Assembly (NCBI RefSeq): GCF_023195695.1
Contig: NZ_JALPQG010000006.1
Coordinates: 62,001 to 126,000, forward strand
Direction: 5' to 3'
Source of the DNA: Aliiroseovarius sp. S1339
GTDB taxonomy: Bacteria; Pseudomonadota; Alphaproteobacteria; Rhodobacterales; Rhodobacteraceae
DNA length: 64,000 nucleotides
Both the position numbers and the translations under genes were made by a program. Under the pieces are notes generated by a model. That model was not told the origin of the DNA, did no database searches, and was given only the letters and a program-made list of their open reading frames with translations. Positions 9,050 to 18,176 of the stretch are shown piece after piece (the first letter of the stretch is position 1; each line of letters begins with the position of its first letter).

Positions 9050-9616
9050 ATGACACACATGCCAACCATAAGACAGGAGGCTTTGCCTGAGGACATGCGC
9101 CTCCTGCTTCGGGACTATCCACGCGACGCGTGGCCGGATCACCCGAATTTCGCCGCGTCCATTCAGAACTGGATGGGGGCTCATATCATGTTCGGTCAAC
9201 TGGCAGAATTGGTACGCGCAAACGCCGAAGGGTATCTGGACAAGCAGATCGCGCCCGAAGACCATGCAAGGCGCCTGTCGCAGTATGGCAACTTGTTGGT
9301 GCGAAACCTGCATGGGCACCACAATTGGGAAGACCGCAGCTTCTTTCCGGAATTGTCGTCTGCCGATGCGCGGTTCGACAGCGGGTTGGACACGCTGGAA
9401 ACCGATCATGTGGTTCTGGACGACTTGCTGGATCAGTTCACCCGGAAAGCCAACCGGGTGGTGACGCTGACCCAACTCGACGAGGCGCAAGCCCGCGAAG
9501 AAGCCCACGCGGTGCGGGATATGACAGCGGTGCTTCAGGGATTTCTGTTGCGCCACCTCAGCGACGAAGAAGATTTGGTCGTGCCAATCTTGTTGCATCA
9601 CAAAATGCGGGGCTAA
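9050..9616 (+). CDS. Hemerythrin HHE-domain protein
   Basis: A 188-residue cytosolic four-helix-bundle protein with the metal-ligand pattern of hemerythrin-like domains: His45, H90-xxx-E94 in HGHHNWEDRSFFPEL, His120, and HLSDEE at 169-174. Such proteins bind a di-iron centre and act in oxygen, NO or iron-sulfur repair responses. There is no signal peptide or membrane segment. An ATG at 9059 is an alternative start; neither has a good SD. It lies 47 bases after the CDGSH gene, so co-transcription is plausible. The exact function is unknown. Confidence 0.8.
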   Translation: MTHMPTIRQEALPEDMRLLLRDYPRDAWPDHPNFAASIQNWMGAHIMFGQLAELVRANAEGYLDKQIAPEDHARRLSQYGNLLVRNLHGHHNWEDRSFFPELSSADARFDSGLDTLETDHVVLDDLLDQFTRKANRVVTLTQLDEAQAREEAHAVRDMTAVLQGFLLRHLSDEEDLVVPILLHHKMRG

Positions 9617-9667
9617 AAATAGATGCCAGTGCTAAAAGGCTCTGGCATCACAGAAAGGAGGCTCGCG

Positions 9668-10309
9668 ATGTTCACGAGAGAAACTGTGTCATTCCTGAAG
9701 GACTTGCAGGCCAGCAATTCGAAAGACTGGTTTGCGGCCAACAAAGCGCGCTATGTCACGCATGTGAAAGACGCAGCCACGCAATTCTGCGATGACCTCG
9801 CCCCGCGACTTGCGGCGCGGTATGACACCAAAGCCACCAGCAAAGTGTTTCGCATCCACCGGGACCTGCGATTTTCCAGGGACAAAACCCCCTATAACGC
9901 GCATGTTCACATCAGTTTCACTGATACGGCGACGGGGGCCGCGTGGATGTTTGGCCTGCAACCTGACACGCTAACCATTGGCTACGGGGTGTTTGCCTTT
10001 GATAAATCCAAATTGACGCAGTGGCGCGACCGCGTCGCTGGGCCAGATGGCGACAAGTTATCAATATTGTTGAACCCGGCAAACAATGGCGGGTTGCGGC
10101 TGTCAGAGCCCGAGTTGAAACGGGTGCCATCGCCCCACCCCACCGACCACGCCAATGCAGACTTGTTGCGCCGCAAAGGGCTTGCCCTTTGGCACGATGG
10201 GCTGCCATTGGACCGGGCTTTCGGCGTGGACGCGCCGGCAGCTATCGGTGATGCAATGCAGGTTTTCGATCCGGTGCGAAACTGGATGGTCCGCGTCTTA
10301 CCAACCTAA
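9668..10309 (+). CDS. DUF2461 domain-containing protein
   Basis: A 213-residue protein of the DUF2461/TIGR02453 family, recognised by the N-terminal FLKDLQASNSKDWFAANKARY and the segment KVFRIHRDLRFSRDKTPYNAH, which is the conserved heart of the family. The biochemical role is unknown. There is no signal peptide or membrane helix. An in-frame ATG exists at 9623, but the ATG at 9668 has the strong SD AAAGGAGG seven bases upstream and gives the family's usual N-terminus. It is convergent with hisG; only 13 bases separate the two stops. Confidence 0.85.
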   Translation: MFTRETVSFLKDLQASNSKDWFAANKARYVTHVKDAATQFCDDLAPRLAARYDTKATSKVFRIHRDLRFSRDKTPYNAHVHISFTDTATGAAWMFGLQPDTLTIGYGVFAFDKSKLTQWRDRVAGPDGDKLSILLNPANNGGLRLSEPELKRVPSPHPTDHANADLLRRKGLALWHDGLPLDRAFGVDAPAAIGDAMQVFDPVRNWMVRVLPT

Positions 10310-10322
10310 TACAAGGCGACCC

Positions 10323-11021
10323 CTAGTCGTGGATCGCCAGCTTGCGGCAAAGCAAGTTCAGGGTGGCTCGATCTGCGTCAGACCAATCCGCCTTTCGCGA
10401 TTTAAACAATGTCGCCTGACTTTTGTGCACCGGGCCGCCTGACAGGATTTTCAAGTGGTTGGCGCGCAACGTCTCACCGGTCGAGGTGATGTCCGCCACC
10501 GCCTCGGCTGTTTCGTTTTTAACAGTGCCCTCGGTCGCGCCCTGACTGTCGACCAATTGATAATCTGCCACACCGTGATCGCGCAGGTGATCACGGATCA
10601 AGCGGTGATATTTGGTCGCGATGCGAAGGCGGAAACCGTGACGCGCCCGGAAGGCGGCGGCAACAGCGTCCAGATCATCCAGCGTGGTCACATCGACCCA
10701 ACATTTTGGCACCGCGATGATCAGATCGGCATGGCCGAACCCCATCGGCGCGAGTTCCACAACTTTTTCTTGCCATGCGCCCAATTTCTCGCGCACAAGA
10801 TCTGATCCGGTAACGCCCAGATGAATGCGCCCAGCGGCCAGTTCGCGCGGGATTTCGCCAGCGGATAAAAGCACCAACTCTATGCCGTCGATGCCGTCGA
10901 CCGCGGCGGCATATTCCCGATCGGACCCGGTCCGCGCCAATTCAATGCCCGAGGCACCAAACCAGTCAAACGTCTTTTCCATCAACCGACCCTTCGAGGG
11001 CACACCCAGTTTCAAGGTCAT
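10323..11021 (-). CDS. hisG: ATP phosphoribosyltransferase, short form, catalytic subunit HisG
   Basis: HisG carries out the first step of histidine synthesis, joining ATP and PRPP. At 232 residues it is the short form, which lacks the C-terminal regulatory domain and needs HisZ. It starts [20 protein letters not shown] and contains GVTGSDLV and the PRPP-loop-like DITSTGETLRANHL near 185-200. The ATG overlaps the hisZ stop by four bases, so the subunits are probably translated in step. Confidence 0.96.
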   Translation of the reverse strand: MTLKLGVPSKGRLMEKTFDWFGASGIELARTGSDREYAAAVDGIDGIELVLLSAGEIPRELAAGRIHLGVTGSDLVREKLGAWQEKVVELAPMGFGHADLIIAVPKCWVDVTTLDDLDAVAAAFRARHGFRLRIATKYHRLIRDHLRDHGVADYQLVDSQGATEGTVKNETAEAVADITSTGETLRANHLKILSGGPVHKSQATLFKSRKADWSDADRATLNLLCRKLAIHD

Positions 11022-12121
11022 TGCGCCGCCTCACCCGTCAGTTCTAGTGTCAGTTCGGGGCGGATAACGCCGCCAACAGCCGGAATGTCACGTCTTTCAC
11101 CGTTCTGATTGCCCAGCACACGCGTCAGCGCGTCATAGCGCCCGCCAGTCGCAACAGGCGGTAGGTCGGGTCGGTTCTCGGCGTAGAAGCCAAAAACGAA
11201 GCCGTCGTAATACTCCATCGACGTGCGGCCATAGCTGCCTTCGAAATCCAGCGTACCCACATCGACCCCGTGTTTGGTCAAGGCCTCGGCGCGCATCTCT
11301 AAGCGATCGACGGCATCGGCGATGGCGGGCATGTCGACGGCAATGTCGCGCAGATGCTCCAACACATTCTCGGTGGTTTCGCGCAAGCCAAGCAGGTCAT
11401 CAAGCAACTCGACCTCCTGCTGGGAAATCGGCGGCGCAGCGGCGTCTTCGTGCAGGGCATTGATCCGCTCAGCGATCTCGGCTGGTGATCTTAGACCGAT
11501 ATGAGTGATGCCCGCCGCCAATGGGGTCTTCATAGCCAACATCGCCTCGCGCCCTTCAGGCAAAGGCGCGCGCCCTGCGAACCGGTCAAGCAGCGCCCGG
11601 AACCGACGCGGGCGCCAAACGTGGCGCAGCAGGGCAGCCTTGCGCCGATCCGTCGTCGCCAGGCCGCGAACAGCCGCCAACAGCAAGCCCATATCGCCAG
11701 TGGCTGCGCGCAGGTTCAACGGTTCCAGAACCTCTTTTAGCAGCGCGAAAACTTCGGCGTCGGCCTCAATCGGTGCCGCGCGGTCAAAAACTTCATAGCC
11801 GACCTGAAAATATTCGGACGCCCTGTGCGTGGCTTCTTCCTGTGCGCGAAACACCTCGCCCATATAGGCATAGCGCGCGGGTTCGGCCCCGACTGCCATG
11901 TGCATCTGCACGACGGGAACCGTGAAGTCCGGGCGCATCATTGCTTCGCCGAAATCCGGGTCGTGGGTGACAAAGGCGCGTGCGCGGATGTCTTCGCCGT
12001 AAAGGTCCAGAAGGGTTTCAGCGGGCTGCAAAATATCGGCCTCGACAACGCACGCGCCGCGATCTTGGAAGAACTGCAAAAACCGCGCCGCTTCGGTGCG
12101 TATGCGCGCCTTGTCAGTCAT
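11018..12121 (-). CDS. hisZ: ATP phosphoribosyltransferase regulatory subunit HisZ
   Basis: HisZ is a class II synthetase paralogue without charging activity that forms a hetero-octamer with short HisG and mediates histidine feedback. This 367-residue protein resembles HisRS in [21 protein letters not shown] (motif-2-like) and [20 protein letters not shown]. The start chosen is the ATG at 12121, giving [18 protein letters not shown]; ATGs a few codons upstream would extend into hisS. It overlaps the hisS stop by eight bases and the hisG start by four. Confidence 0.92.
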   Translation of the reverse strand: MTDKARIRTEAARFLQFFQDRGACVVEADILQPAETLLDLYGEDIRARAFVTHDPDFGEAMMRPDFTVPVVQMHMAVGAEPARYAYMGEVFRAQEEATHRASEYFQVGYEVFDRAAPIEADAEVFALLKEVLEPLNLRAATGDMGLLLAAVRGLATTDRRKAALLRHVWRPRRFRALLDRFAGRAPLPEGREAMLAMKTPLAAGITHIGLRSPAEIAERINALHEDAAAPPISQQEVELLDDLLGLRETTENVLEHLRDIAVDMPAIADAVDRLEMRAEALTKHGVDVGTLDFEGSYGRTSMEYYDGFVFGFYAENRPDLPPVATGGRYDALTRVLGNQNGERRDIPAVGGVIRPELTLELTGEAAQ

Positions 12122-13589
12122 CGGACGCATCGATGATTTCGCGCACTTTGGCGACCAAATCGGCGCGATCGCATTCAAACTGGCTGGGGCGTTCTTTCCA
12201 TTCCTCTAGCGTCGCGCTTTCGGCAATTTTTGCACCAAGCACAAGATCTTTGATTTGCACTTTTCCTGCATCGAACTCTTCAGAACCGGCGATAATCGCC
12301 ACAGGAGAGTCGCGCTTATCAGCATATTTCAACTGATTGCCGAAATTCTTCGGATTGCCCAAATAGATCTCGGCACGAATGCCAGCTTGGCGCAATTCGC
12401 CCACCATTGCCTGATAATCGGCAAGGCGCGATTTATCCATGACGGTCACGACGACGGGGCCAACAGCCTTGCCGCCCAAGCGACCCTTCGCATGTAGTGC
12501 CGCCAGCAATCGGTCGACTCCAATCGAGACGCCAGTGGCCGGAACAGCCTGCCCGGTGAAGCGCTTGACCAAGTCGTCATAGCGACCACCGCCTGCAACC
12601 GACCCGAACTGCCGCGGGCGTCCCTTTTCGTCGAGGATTTCGAAAGTTAGCTCAACCTCAAAGACCGGACCCGTGTAATAGCCAAGACCGCGCACGACCG
12701 AGGGGTCAATGACGATGCGGTCGGGGCCATAGCCCTGCGCGTGCAACAGGGTCGCGATCTCGTCCAGCTCGGCCACGCCCTGCGCGCCAATGGCACTGTC
12801 GCCCACGGAAGCGCGCAAGTTCTCAAGTGTCTGATCGGCGGTTTCCCCTTTCGACGTCAGGAACGCCAATACCGGTTCGACCTTTTCATCCGACAGCCCA
12901 ACCCCATCAATATACGCGCCCGAAGCATCCAGACGGCCCTTGCCCAGAAGCTCGCGCACGCCGGCCTCGCCCACCTTGTCGAACTTGTCGATGGTGCGCA
13001 GAACTGCATCGCGGGTAGGGCCTTCGTCTACGCCCATCACCTCCAACACACCGTTTAAAACCTTCCGGTTATTCACCCGCACCACATAATCGCCGCGCGG
13101 AATGCCGACAGTTTCCAACGTATCTGCTAGCAACGCACAAATCTCGGCATCCGCTGCCATACTCGCGCTACCGACGGTATCCGCATCACATTGATAAAAC
13201 TGCCGAAACCGCCCCAGTCCCGGCTTTTCATCGCGCCAAACCGGCCCCATCGCATAGCGACGATAGGGTGTCGGCAGATCGTTGCGATGCTGCGCATAAA
13301 CACGCGCCAGGGGCGCGGTCAGATCATAGCGCAGCGCCAGCCAGCTTTCGTCTTCGTCCTGCCACGCAAAGACACCTTCATTTGGACGATCCACGTCGGG
13401 CAGGAATTTCCCCAGCGCCTCGACCGTTTCCACGGCAGAGCTTTCCAGCGCGTCAAAGCCATAGCGATGATACACCGTCGCAATCTGGTCGAGCATCCGT
13501 TTCCGCTCGTCCACCTCTGCGCCGAAATAATCGCGAAACCCCTTGGGCGTGATCGCTTGGGGGCGGGGCTGTTTTTTCTGCTTGGCCAT
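12114..13589 (-). CDS. hisS: Histidyl-tRNA synthetase, alphaproteobacterial divergent type
   Basis: Class II synthetase charging tRNA-His. The 491-residue protein shows motif 1 around [19 protein letters not shown], motif 2 at 118-131 ([14 protein letters not shown]), and the HisRS-specific [13 protein letters not shown] near 300, plus a C-terminal anticodon-binding domain. Motif 2 has R-D-E-K-P where most bacteria have R-H-E-R-P. A divergent HisRS is known for a subset of alphaproteobacteria in which tRNA-His lacks the extra G-1. The chain is also longer than the usual 420-430 residues. It is first gene of hisS-hisZ-hisG, which mixes translation and histidine synthesis. Confidence 0.95.
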   Translation of the reverse strand: MAKQKKQPRPQAITPKGFRDYFGAEVDERKRMLDQIATVYHRYGFDALESSAVETVEALGKFLPDVDRPNEGVFAWQDEDESWLALRYDLTAPLARVYAQHRNDLPTPYRRYAMGPVWRDEKPGLGRFRQFYQCDADTVGSASMAADAEICALLADTLETVGIPRGDYVVRVNNRKVLNGVLEVMGVDEGPTRDAVLRTIDKFDKVGEAGVRELLGKGRLDASGAYIDGVGLSDEKVEPVLAFLTSKGETADQTLENLRASVGDSAIGAQGVAELDEIATLLHAQGYGPDRIVIDPSVVRGLGYYTGPVFEVELTFEILDEKGRPRQFGSVAGGGRYDDLVKRFTGQAVPATGVSIGVDRLLAALHAKGRLGGKAVGPVVVTVMDKSRLADYQAMVGELRQAGIRAEIYLGNPKNFGNQLKYADKRDSPVAIIAGSEEFDAGKVQIKDLVLGAKIAESATLEEWKERPSQFECDRADLVAKVREIIDASDD

Positions 13590-13732
13590 GGCTGGTCCCG
13601 GTTCGTGTAAGTGTCGCGGGCGGTCTAGCGGATGGGCGCGTCAGGGGCAAGGAAAGCCTGCCGGACTTCACGATTTGCCCCAGCCGATAAAAACTGCTGG
13701 GTCTTGCCGACAAGCCACGCTATCACGCGGCC

Positions 13733-13942
13733 ATGACACAAGAACGCCTGACCCAACTTGAAGAAACCATCGCCCACCTGACCCGTCAGGTTGAGGAGCT
13801 GAACGAGGTTGTCACCCGCCAAGATACCGAACTGTCAAAAATGACGCATCGCGTGCGGATGCTGATGGAGCGGGAAGCAGAGCGTGAGGCTGGCAACTCC
13901 GGTGGCGTTGTCTTGGGCGACGAACGTCCGCCGCATTACTGA
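13733..13942 (+). CDS. slyX: SlyX family protein
   Basis: A 69-residue cytosolic coiled-coil protein. The heptad-rich TQERLTQLEETIAHLTRQVE and the C-terminal PPHY are diagnostic of SlyX, a conserved small protein of unknown function. It diverges from hisS and converges on dnaE. The ATG has no clear SD. Confidence 0.9.
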   Translation: MTQERLTQLEETIAHLTRQVEELNEVVTRQDTELSKMTHRVRMLMEREAEREAGNSGGVVLGDERPPHY

Positions 13943-13949
13943 CCCCCGC

Positions 13950-14011
13950 TAGCTTCTTCTGGCCGTAAATATCCTGGGGTGAGCCGCAACGCCGCGAGGG
14001 GCAAAGCCCCT
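13950..14011. repeat. Probable Rhodobacteraceae-type intergenic repeat with hairpin
   Basis: Between the convergent slyX and dnaE stops lies a stretch with CTTCTTCTGGCCGTAAATAT followed by CCTGGGGTGAG and a short hairpin AGGGGC-AAA-GCCCCT (13997-14011) that runs into the dnaE stop codon. From general familiarity, similar AAATATCC blocks followed by a G-rich hairpin occur in intergenic regions of Rhodobacteraceae. Only one copy is seen in this window, so its repeat nature is inferred. It may also end transcription of slyX. Confidence 0.4.
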
Positions 14012-17000
14012 TAAACCTCCTCCACATCAATCACGCCATTCAACGACTTCAACGCGCCTTTGATCTGGGGGTTCAGCGGGAAGGGTTGGCCCAATGTCAT
14101 CTCGACTTCCCCCGGCAGGGACGGGTCCATCAGACAGATAGACACTTCCCCGGGGCGAATATTTCGCGCTTTTTCAGCCGCATCTTTCAAAAGATTAGCA
14201 ACCTGTGTCAGCGCGTCGGCTTGGTCCAGATACAGTTTCAGCGCCATACCCCCCGCATCGGCAATCACCGCATCCAAGGGGGCGACGGAACGGCCGCGCG
14301 GGTCGAATTGGCCTTCCTCGAACCGGCCTTCAAGCTGCATGACGACCTGCATGGTTTCGTCAAACACCTTGCGGCAGGCTTCGAAGTCGTCCGCAAACAG
14401 CAAAATCCCCGACACTTGTTCGGTCGGGTCGTCAATGTTCAGGCGAAAGAACTGGTTACCACGTGCTGACTTGCGCGCCTGCAATCCGCTGACGTTCACC
14501 GCCACTTTGCCCACAGCCGCACCGGTCCGTTCGGCTTTGTCACGCAGTTCTTTCAGCGTCATCACGCCCTTGCGTTTCAAGGCTGGCAAATAGTCATCAA
14601 GCGGATGGCCCGACAGATAGAAGCCAATGGCCTTATGCTCCTCTGCCAGCCGCTCGTTCGGCAACCAATCCCCAACCGGTGATAAGCGGGGCTCGGGCAG
14701 ATCGTCGCCCGCCTCCCCGAACAAAGACACCTGATTGGACGCGCGTTGCTCATGGATCGCGGCCGAATAGCTGACCAATGCGTCCAGACTGTCAAAAACG
14801 CTGCGTCGGTTTGGGTCAAGCTGGTCGAACGCTCCGGCGCGGGCCAACATCTCCATCGGCCGTTTGCCGACGCGTTTCAGGTCGACGCGACGTGCGAAGT
14901 CGTAAAGTGTAGCGAAAGGCTTATCGACCCCGTCCACGCGACGCCCCTCGACGACAAGCTTCATCGCCTCGATGCCGACGTTCTTCAGTGCACCCAGCCC
15001 AAAGACAACACGGCCCTGATCCACGCTGAACATCTCAAGCGAACGGTTGACGCAGGGTGGCACGATCTCGATGTCCATGCCCCGGCGCACCTCGTGGGCA
15101 TAGACGGACAACTTGTCGGTCAGGTGAATGTCGCAATTCATCACGCCGGCCATGAATTCAACAGGGTGGTTCGCTTTCAACCATGCGGTCTGATAGCTGA
15201 CCACGGCATAGGCGGCCGCGTGGGATTTGTTGAAACCGTAATTGGCGAATTTTTCCAGCAGGTCAAAAACCTCGGACGCCTTTTTGGCGGGCACCCCGTT
15301 TTCCATGGCGCCCTTTTCAAACTTCGGGCGCTCCTTGGCCATTTCTTCGGCGATCTTCTTACCCATCGCGCGGCGCAAAAGGTCCGCGCCGCCAAGGGAA
15401 TACCCCGCCATAACCTGCGCGATCTGCATCACCTGTTCCTGATAGACGATGATCCCCTGCGTTTCTTCAAGGATATGGTCGATCAGGGGGTGGACGCTTT
15501 CGATCTCGCGCAGTCCGTTCTTGACCTCGCAATAGGTCGGGATGTTTTCCATGGGGCCGGGGCGATACAGCGCCACCAGCGCCACAATATCCTCGATACA
15601 GGTGGGTTTCATGCGCCGAAGCGCGTCCATCATGCCGCTGGATTCCACCTGAAACACGGCGACTGTTTTTGCTGCCGCATAAAGCTTGTAGGTCGCTTCA
15701 TCGTCCAGCGGGATTGTGTTGATCTCGTTCTCGGTGCCTTCGGGTGGGTCATACAGCGCCTCACCATTCGGACCCGTATGGATATCACGCCCCTGCCCCC
15801 GGATCAGGTCCACCGCGTTTTGAATGACCGTCAGCGTTTTCAAGCCAAGAAAGTCGAACTTAACCAACCCGGCTTGTTCAACCCATTTCATATTGAACTG
15901 GGTCGCGGGCATGTCGGATTTCGGATCTTGATACAGCGGCACCAGCGCATCCAATGGCCGGTCACCAATCACCACCCCCGCCGCGTGGGTCGAGGCGTTG
16001 CGAAGCAGCCCCTCAACCTGTTGCCCATAGGTCAGCAATCGCTCGACGACCTCTTCGGCGCGCGCTTCTTCGCGCAGGCGCGGTTCATCCGCCAGCGCCT
16101 TTTCGATCGACACAGGCTTCACGCCTTCGACCGGGATCAGCTTGGACAGGCGATCCACCTGCCCATATGGCATTTGCAGCACGCGACCCACATCGCGCAC
16201 AGCGGCTTTGGACAAAAGCGCGCCGAAGGTGATGATCTGACCGACCTTGTCGCGGCCGTATTTCTCTTGCACATAGCGGATCACCTCTTCCCGGCGGTCC
16301 ATGCAGAAGTCGATATCAAAGTCGGGCATCGAGACTCGTTCAGGGTTCAAAAACCGTTCGAACAGAAGCGAATAGCGTAGCGGGTCAAGGTCGGTGATCG
16401 TCAGCGCATAGGCCACAAGTGACCCGGCCCCAGAACCACGGCCCGGCCCCACAGGGATCTCGTGATCCTTCGCCCATTTGATAAAATCGGCAACGATCAG
16501 GAAGTAACCGGGGAACCCCATGCCTTCGATGATATCCAGTTCGAAATCGAGCCGCTTCTGATAGTCCTCGACCGACACGGCATGCGGGATCAGCGAAAGG
16601 CGTTCTTGCAGCCCGGCATTTGCCTGACGGCGCAGCTCGTTCACCTCATCATCCGCGAATTTCGGCAAGATGGGGTCGCGCCGATAGGCCATAAAGGCGC
16701 AGCGCCGCGCGATTTCGACGGTATTTTCTATCGCCTCGGGCAGATCGGCGAACAGCGTGATCATTTCCTCGGGGCTTTTGAAATAGTGTTGCGGGGTCAG
16801 GCGGCGGCGGCCTTCCTGCTGGTCGACATAGGCGCCTTCCTTGATGCAAATTAGCGCGTCATGGGCTTCATACAGTTTCTGTTTTGGGAAATAGGCATCA
16901 TTAGTCGCAACCAAGGGAATGCCCATCCCATAGGCCATTTCAACAAAGCCCTGTTCAGTTGCACGCTCGGCTTCGGTCGGCTGCCCGCCTTCGCCCGGAT

Positions 17001-17532
17001 GGCGTTGCAATTCGACATAGAGCCGGTCGCCGTAGCAGGTGTGCAATCGCTGCATCAGAGCCTCTGCCTTATGCCGCTGGCCTGCCTGCAGAAGCTGGCC
17101 AACCGGGCCTAGGGCACCACCTGTCAGGCAAATCAGCCCGTCGGAAAAGGTCTCAAGCTCGTGCAACTGGACTTGCGGAAGCTCACCACCTTTGTCGATA
17201 TAAAGACAAGAATTGAGCTTCATCAGGTTTTCATACCCGTGCTCATTCTGCGCCAGCAGAACTAAAGGCGCGGGCGCGCGCGCCTTCTCGCCAGGGGCGG
17301 GGCTGTCAAACACCACGTCGACCTGACAGCCAATGATCGGTTGCACCCCTTCGCCCGCTGCCGTGACCGAAAACTCAAGCGCTGCGAACATGTTGTTCGT
17401 ATCGGTCACCGCGACAGCAGGCATACCCGCAGCGGCACAAAGCCGCGGCAATTTCTTAACCGGAATTGCGCCTTCCAGCAGTGAATATTCTGTGTGAACG
17501 CGCAGGTGAATGAATCGCGGGTGTTTCTTCAT
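14011..17532 (-). CDS. dnaE: DNA polymerase III alpha subunit DnaE
   Basis: The replicative polymerase catalytic subunit. The 1173-residue protein starts with a PHP domain (LRVHTEYSLLEGAIP near 10-25). It has the palm catalytic motif MPDFDIDFCMDRR near 400-412 with the active Asp pair, GPGRGSGAGSLVAYALTITD just before it, the thumb/finger region with NASTHAAGVVIG, helix-hairpin-helix sequences near 850-930, and a C-terminal OB domain (GKVAVNVSGLQARKSARGNQ near 1000). The length is typical. A glyoxalase-fold gene lies 47 bases upstream on the same strand. Confidence 0.97.
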   Translation of the reverse strand: MKKHPRFIHLRVHTEYSLLEGAIPVKKLPRLCAAAGMPAVAVTDTNNMFAALEFSVTAAGEGVQPIIGCQVDVVFDSPAPGEKARAPAPLVLLAQNEHGYENLMKLNSCLYIDKGGELPQVQLHELETFSDGLICLTGGALGPVGQLLQAGQRHKAEALMQRLHTCYGDRLYVELQRHPGEGGQPTEAERATEQGFVEMAYGMGIPLVATNDAYFPKQKLYEAHDALICIKEGAYVDQQEGRRRLTPQHYFKSPEEMITLFADLPEAIENTVEIARRCAFMAYRRDPILPKFADDEVNELRRQANAGLQERLSLIPHAVSVEDYQKRLDFELDIIEGMGFPGYFLIVADFIKWAKDHEIPVGPGRGSGAGSLVAYALTITDLDPLRYSLLFERFLNPERVSMPDFDIDFCMDRREEVIRYVQEKYGRDKVGQIITFGALLSKAAVRDVGRVLQMPYGQVDRLSKLIPVEGVKPVSIEKALADEPRLREEARAEEVVERLLTYGQQVEGLLRNASTHAAGVVIGDRPLDALVPLYQDPKSDMPATQFNMKWVEQAGLVKFDFLGLKTLTVIQNAVDLIRGQGRDIHTGPNGEALYDPPEGTENEINTIPLDDEATYKLYAAAKTVAVFQVESSGMMDALRRMKPTCIEDIVALVALYRPGPMENIPTYCEVKNGLREIESVHPLIDHILEETQGIIVYQEQVMQIAQVMAGYSLGGADLLRRAMGKKIAEEMAKERPKFEKGAMENGVPAKKASEVFDLLEKFANYGFNKSHAAAYAVVSYQTAWLKANHPVEFMAGVMNCDIHLTDKLSVYAHEVRRGMDIEIVPPCVNRSLEMFSVDQGRVVFGLGALKNVGIEAMKLVVEGRRVDGVDKPFATLYDFARRVDLKRVGKRPMEMLARAGAFDQLDPNRRSVFDSLDALVSYSAAIHEQRASNQVSLFGEAGDDLPEPRLSPVGDWLPNERLAEEHKAIGFYLSGHPLDDYLPALKRKGVMTLKELRDKAERTGAAVGKVAVNVSGLQARKSARGNQFFRLNIDDPTEQVSGILLFADDFEACRKVFDETMQVVMQLEGRFEEGQFDPRGRSVAPLDAVIADAGGMALKLYLDQADALTQVANLLKDAAEKARNIRPGEVSICLMDPSLPGEVEMTLGQPFPLNPQIKGALKSLNGVIDVEEV

Positions 17533-17579
17533 AGGCTTAACCTAGACGAGCCCCCAGCGCGGGGGAAGCGCAGAAACGG

Positions 17580-17942
17580 TTAAGGGACGGGTTGAAGAAA
17601 TTCGATACGGTTTCCAAACGGGTCGACCGAATAGAAACGGCGAAAACCGTTTAGATCTGCGTCCCATTTTACGGGGTAAGCTGCCTTCTCCAACCTCTGC
17701 GCAAGCCCGTCCAGGTCGTCGCATTGGAAAGCCGGGTGGGCTTTCTTTGCAGGGATGAACGGCGTCTCAACCCCCAAATGAACGCGCACATTGCCACCAC
17801 GAAACCAAACCCCACCGCGCTTTGCTAATACGTCTGGCTTGGGGTCGGGGCTTAAGCCCAACAGGTCGACATAAAACGCACCCGCCCGGCCCTCTTGGCC
17901 TTCAGGCATGGCGAGTTGGATGTGGTGAAGGCTGGTAAGCAT
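17580..17942 (-). CDS. VOC (glyoxalase/bleomycin-resistance) family protein
   Basis: A 120-residue single-domain VOC-fold protein: MLTSLHHIQLAMPEGQEGRA at the start, FYVDLLGLSP, and YSVDPFGNRIEFLQP at the end, the classical two beta-alpha-beta-beta-beta halves with a His near the start and a Glu near the end as potential metal ligands. The substrate cannot be told. It lies upstream of dnaE on the same strand, and its own upstream region contains a perfect palindrome shared with the xdhA promoter side. Confidence 0.82.
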   Translation of the reverse strand: MLTSLHHIQLAMPEGQEGRAGAFYVDLLGLSPDPKPDVLAKRGGVWFRGGNVRVHLGVETPFIPAKKAHPAFQCDDLDGLAQRLEKAAYPVKWDADLNGFRRFYSVDPFGNRIEFLQPVP

Positions 17943-17955
17943 CGTGCACCTGCAA

Positions 17956-17982
17956 TATAATGTATGCTATTGCATACTATAT
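17956..17982. promoter_or_regulatory. Palindromic operator candidate between VOC gene and xdhA
   Basis: GTATGC-TATT-GCATAC at 17962-17977 is a perfect 6+6 palindrome with partly symmetric AT-rich flanks. A plus-strand TATAAT (17956-17961) abuts its left arm, and a minus-strand TATAGT (17981-17976) overlaps its right arm. The shape suits a GntR- or TetR-class dimer acting on one or both divergent units. No regulator gene is adjacent. Confidence 0.4.
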
Positions 17983-18176
17983 CTCATGGATCGCAGCAAC
18001 CTCCAAAGCCCTCCCGCAAAAGGAGAATTGCCGCAGGTGCGAAGAAGGATTTTCTTGCCACAACGATGATTCTCGGCTTTGTTAATCCAAACGATAACAA
18101 CCCCGCCTGTTTTCTACGCCGCATCGAAGACACGCAAAATGGGGCCATGACAGGGTAACGCGGCGGGACGATTCTC

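Noticed and set aside
14746-16380. Long plus-strand open frame (544 codons) opposite dnaE
   Set aside because: It is antisense to clear DnaE domains, His/Arg/Gly-rich without a family match, and typical of spurious frames in high-G+C coding DNA.
17964-18158. Small plus-strand frame upstream of xdhA
   Set aside because: Low coding character, no SD, and it begins inside the palindrome; more likely leader DNA.
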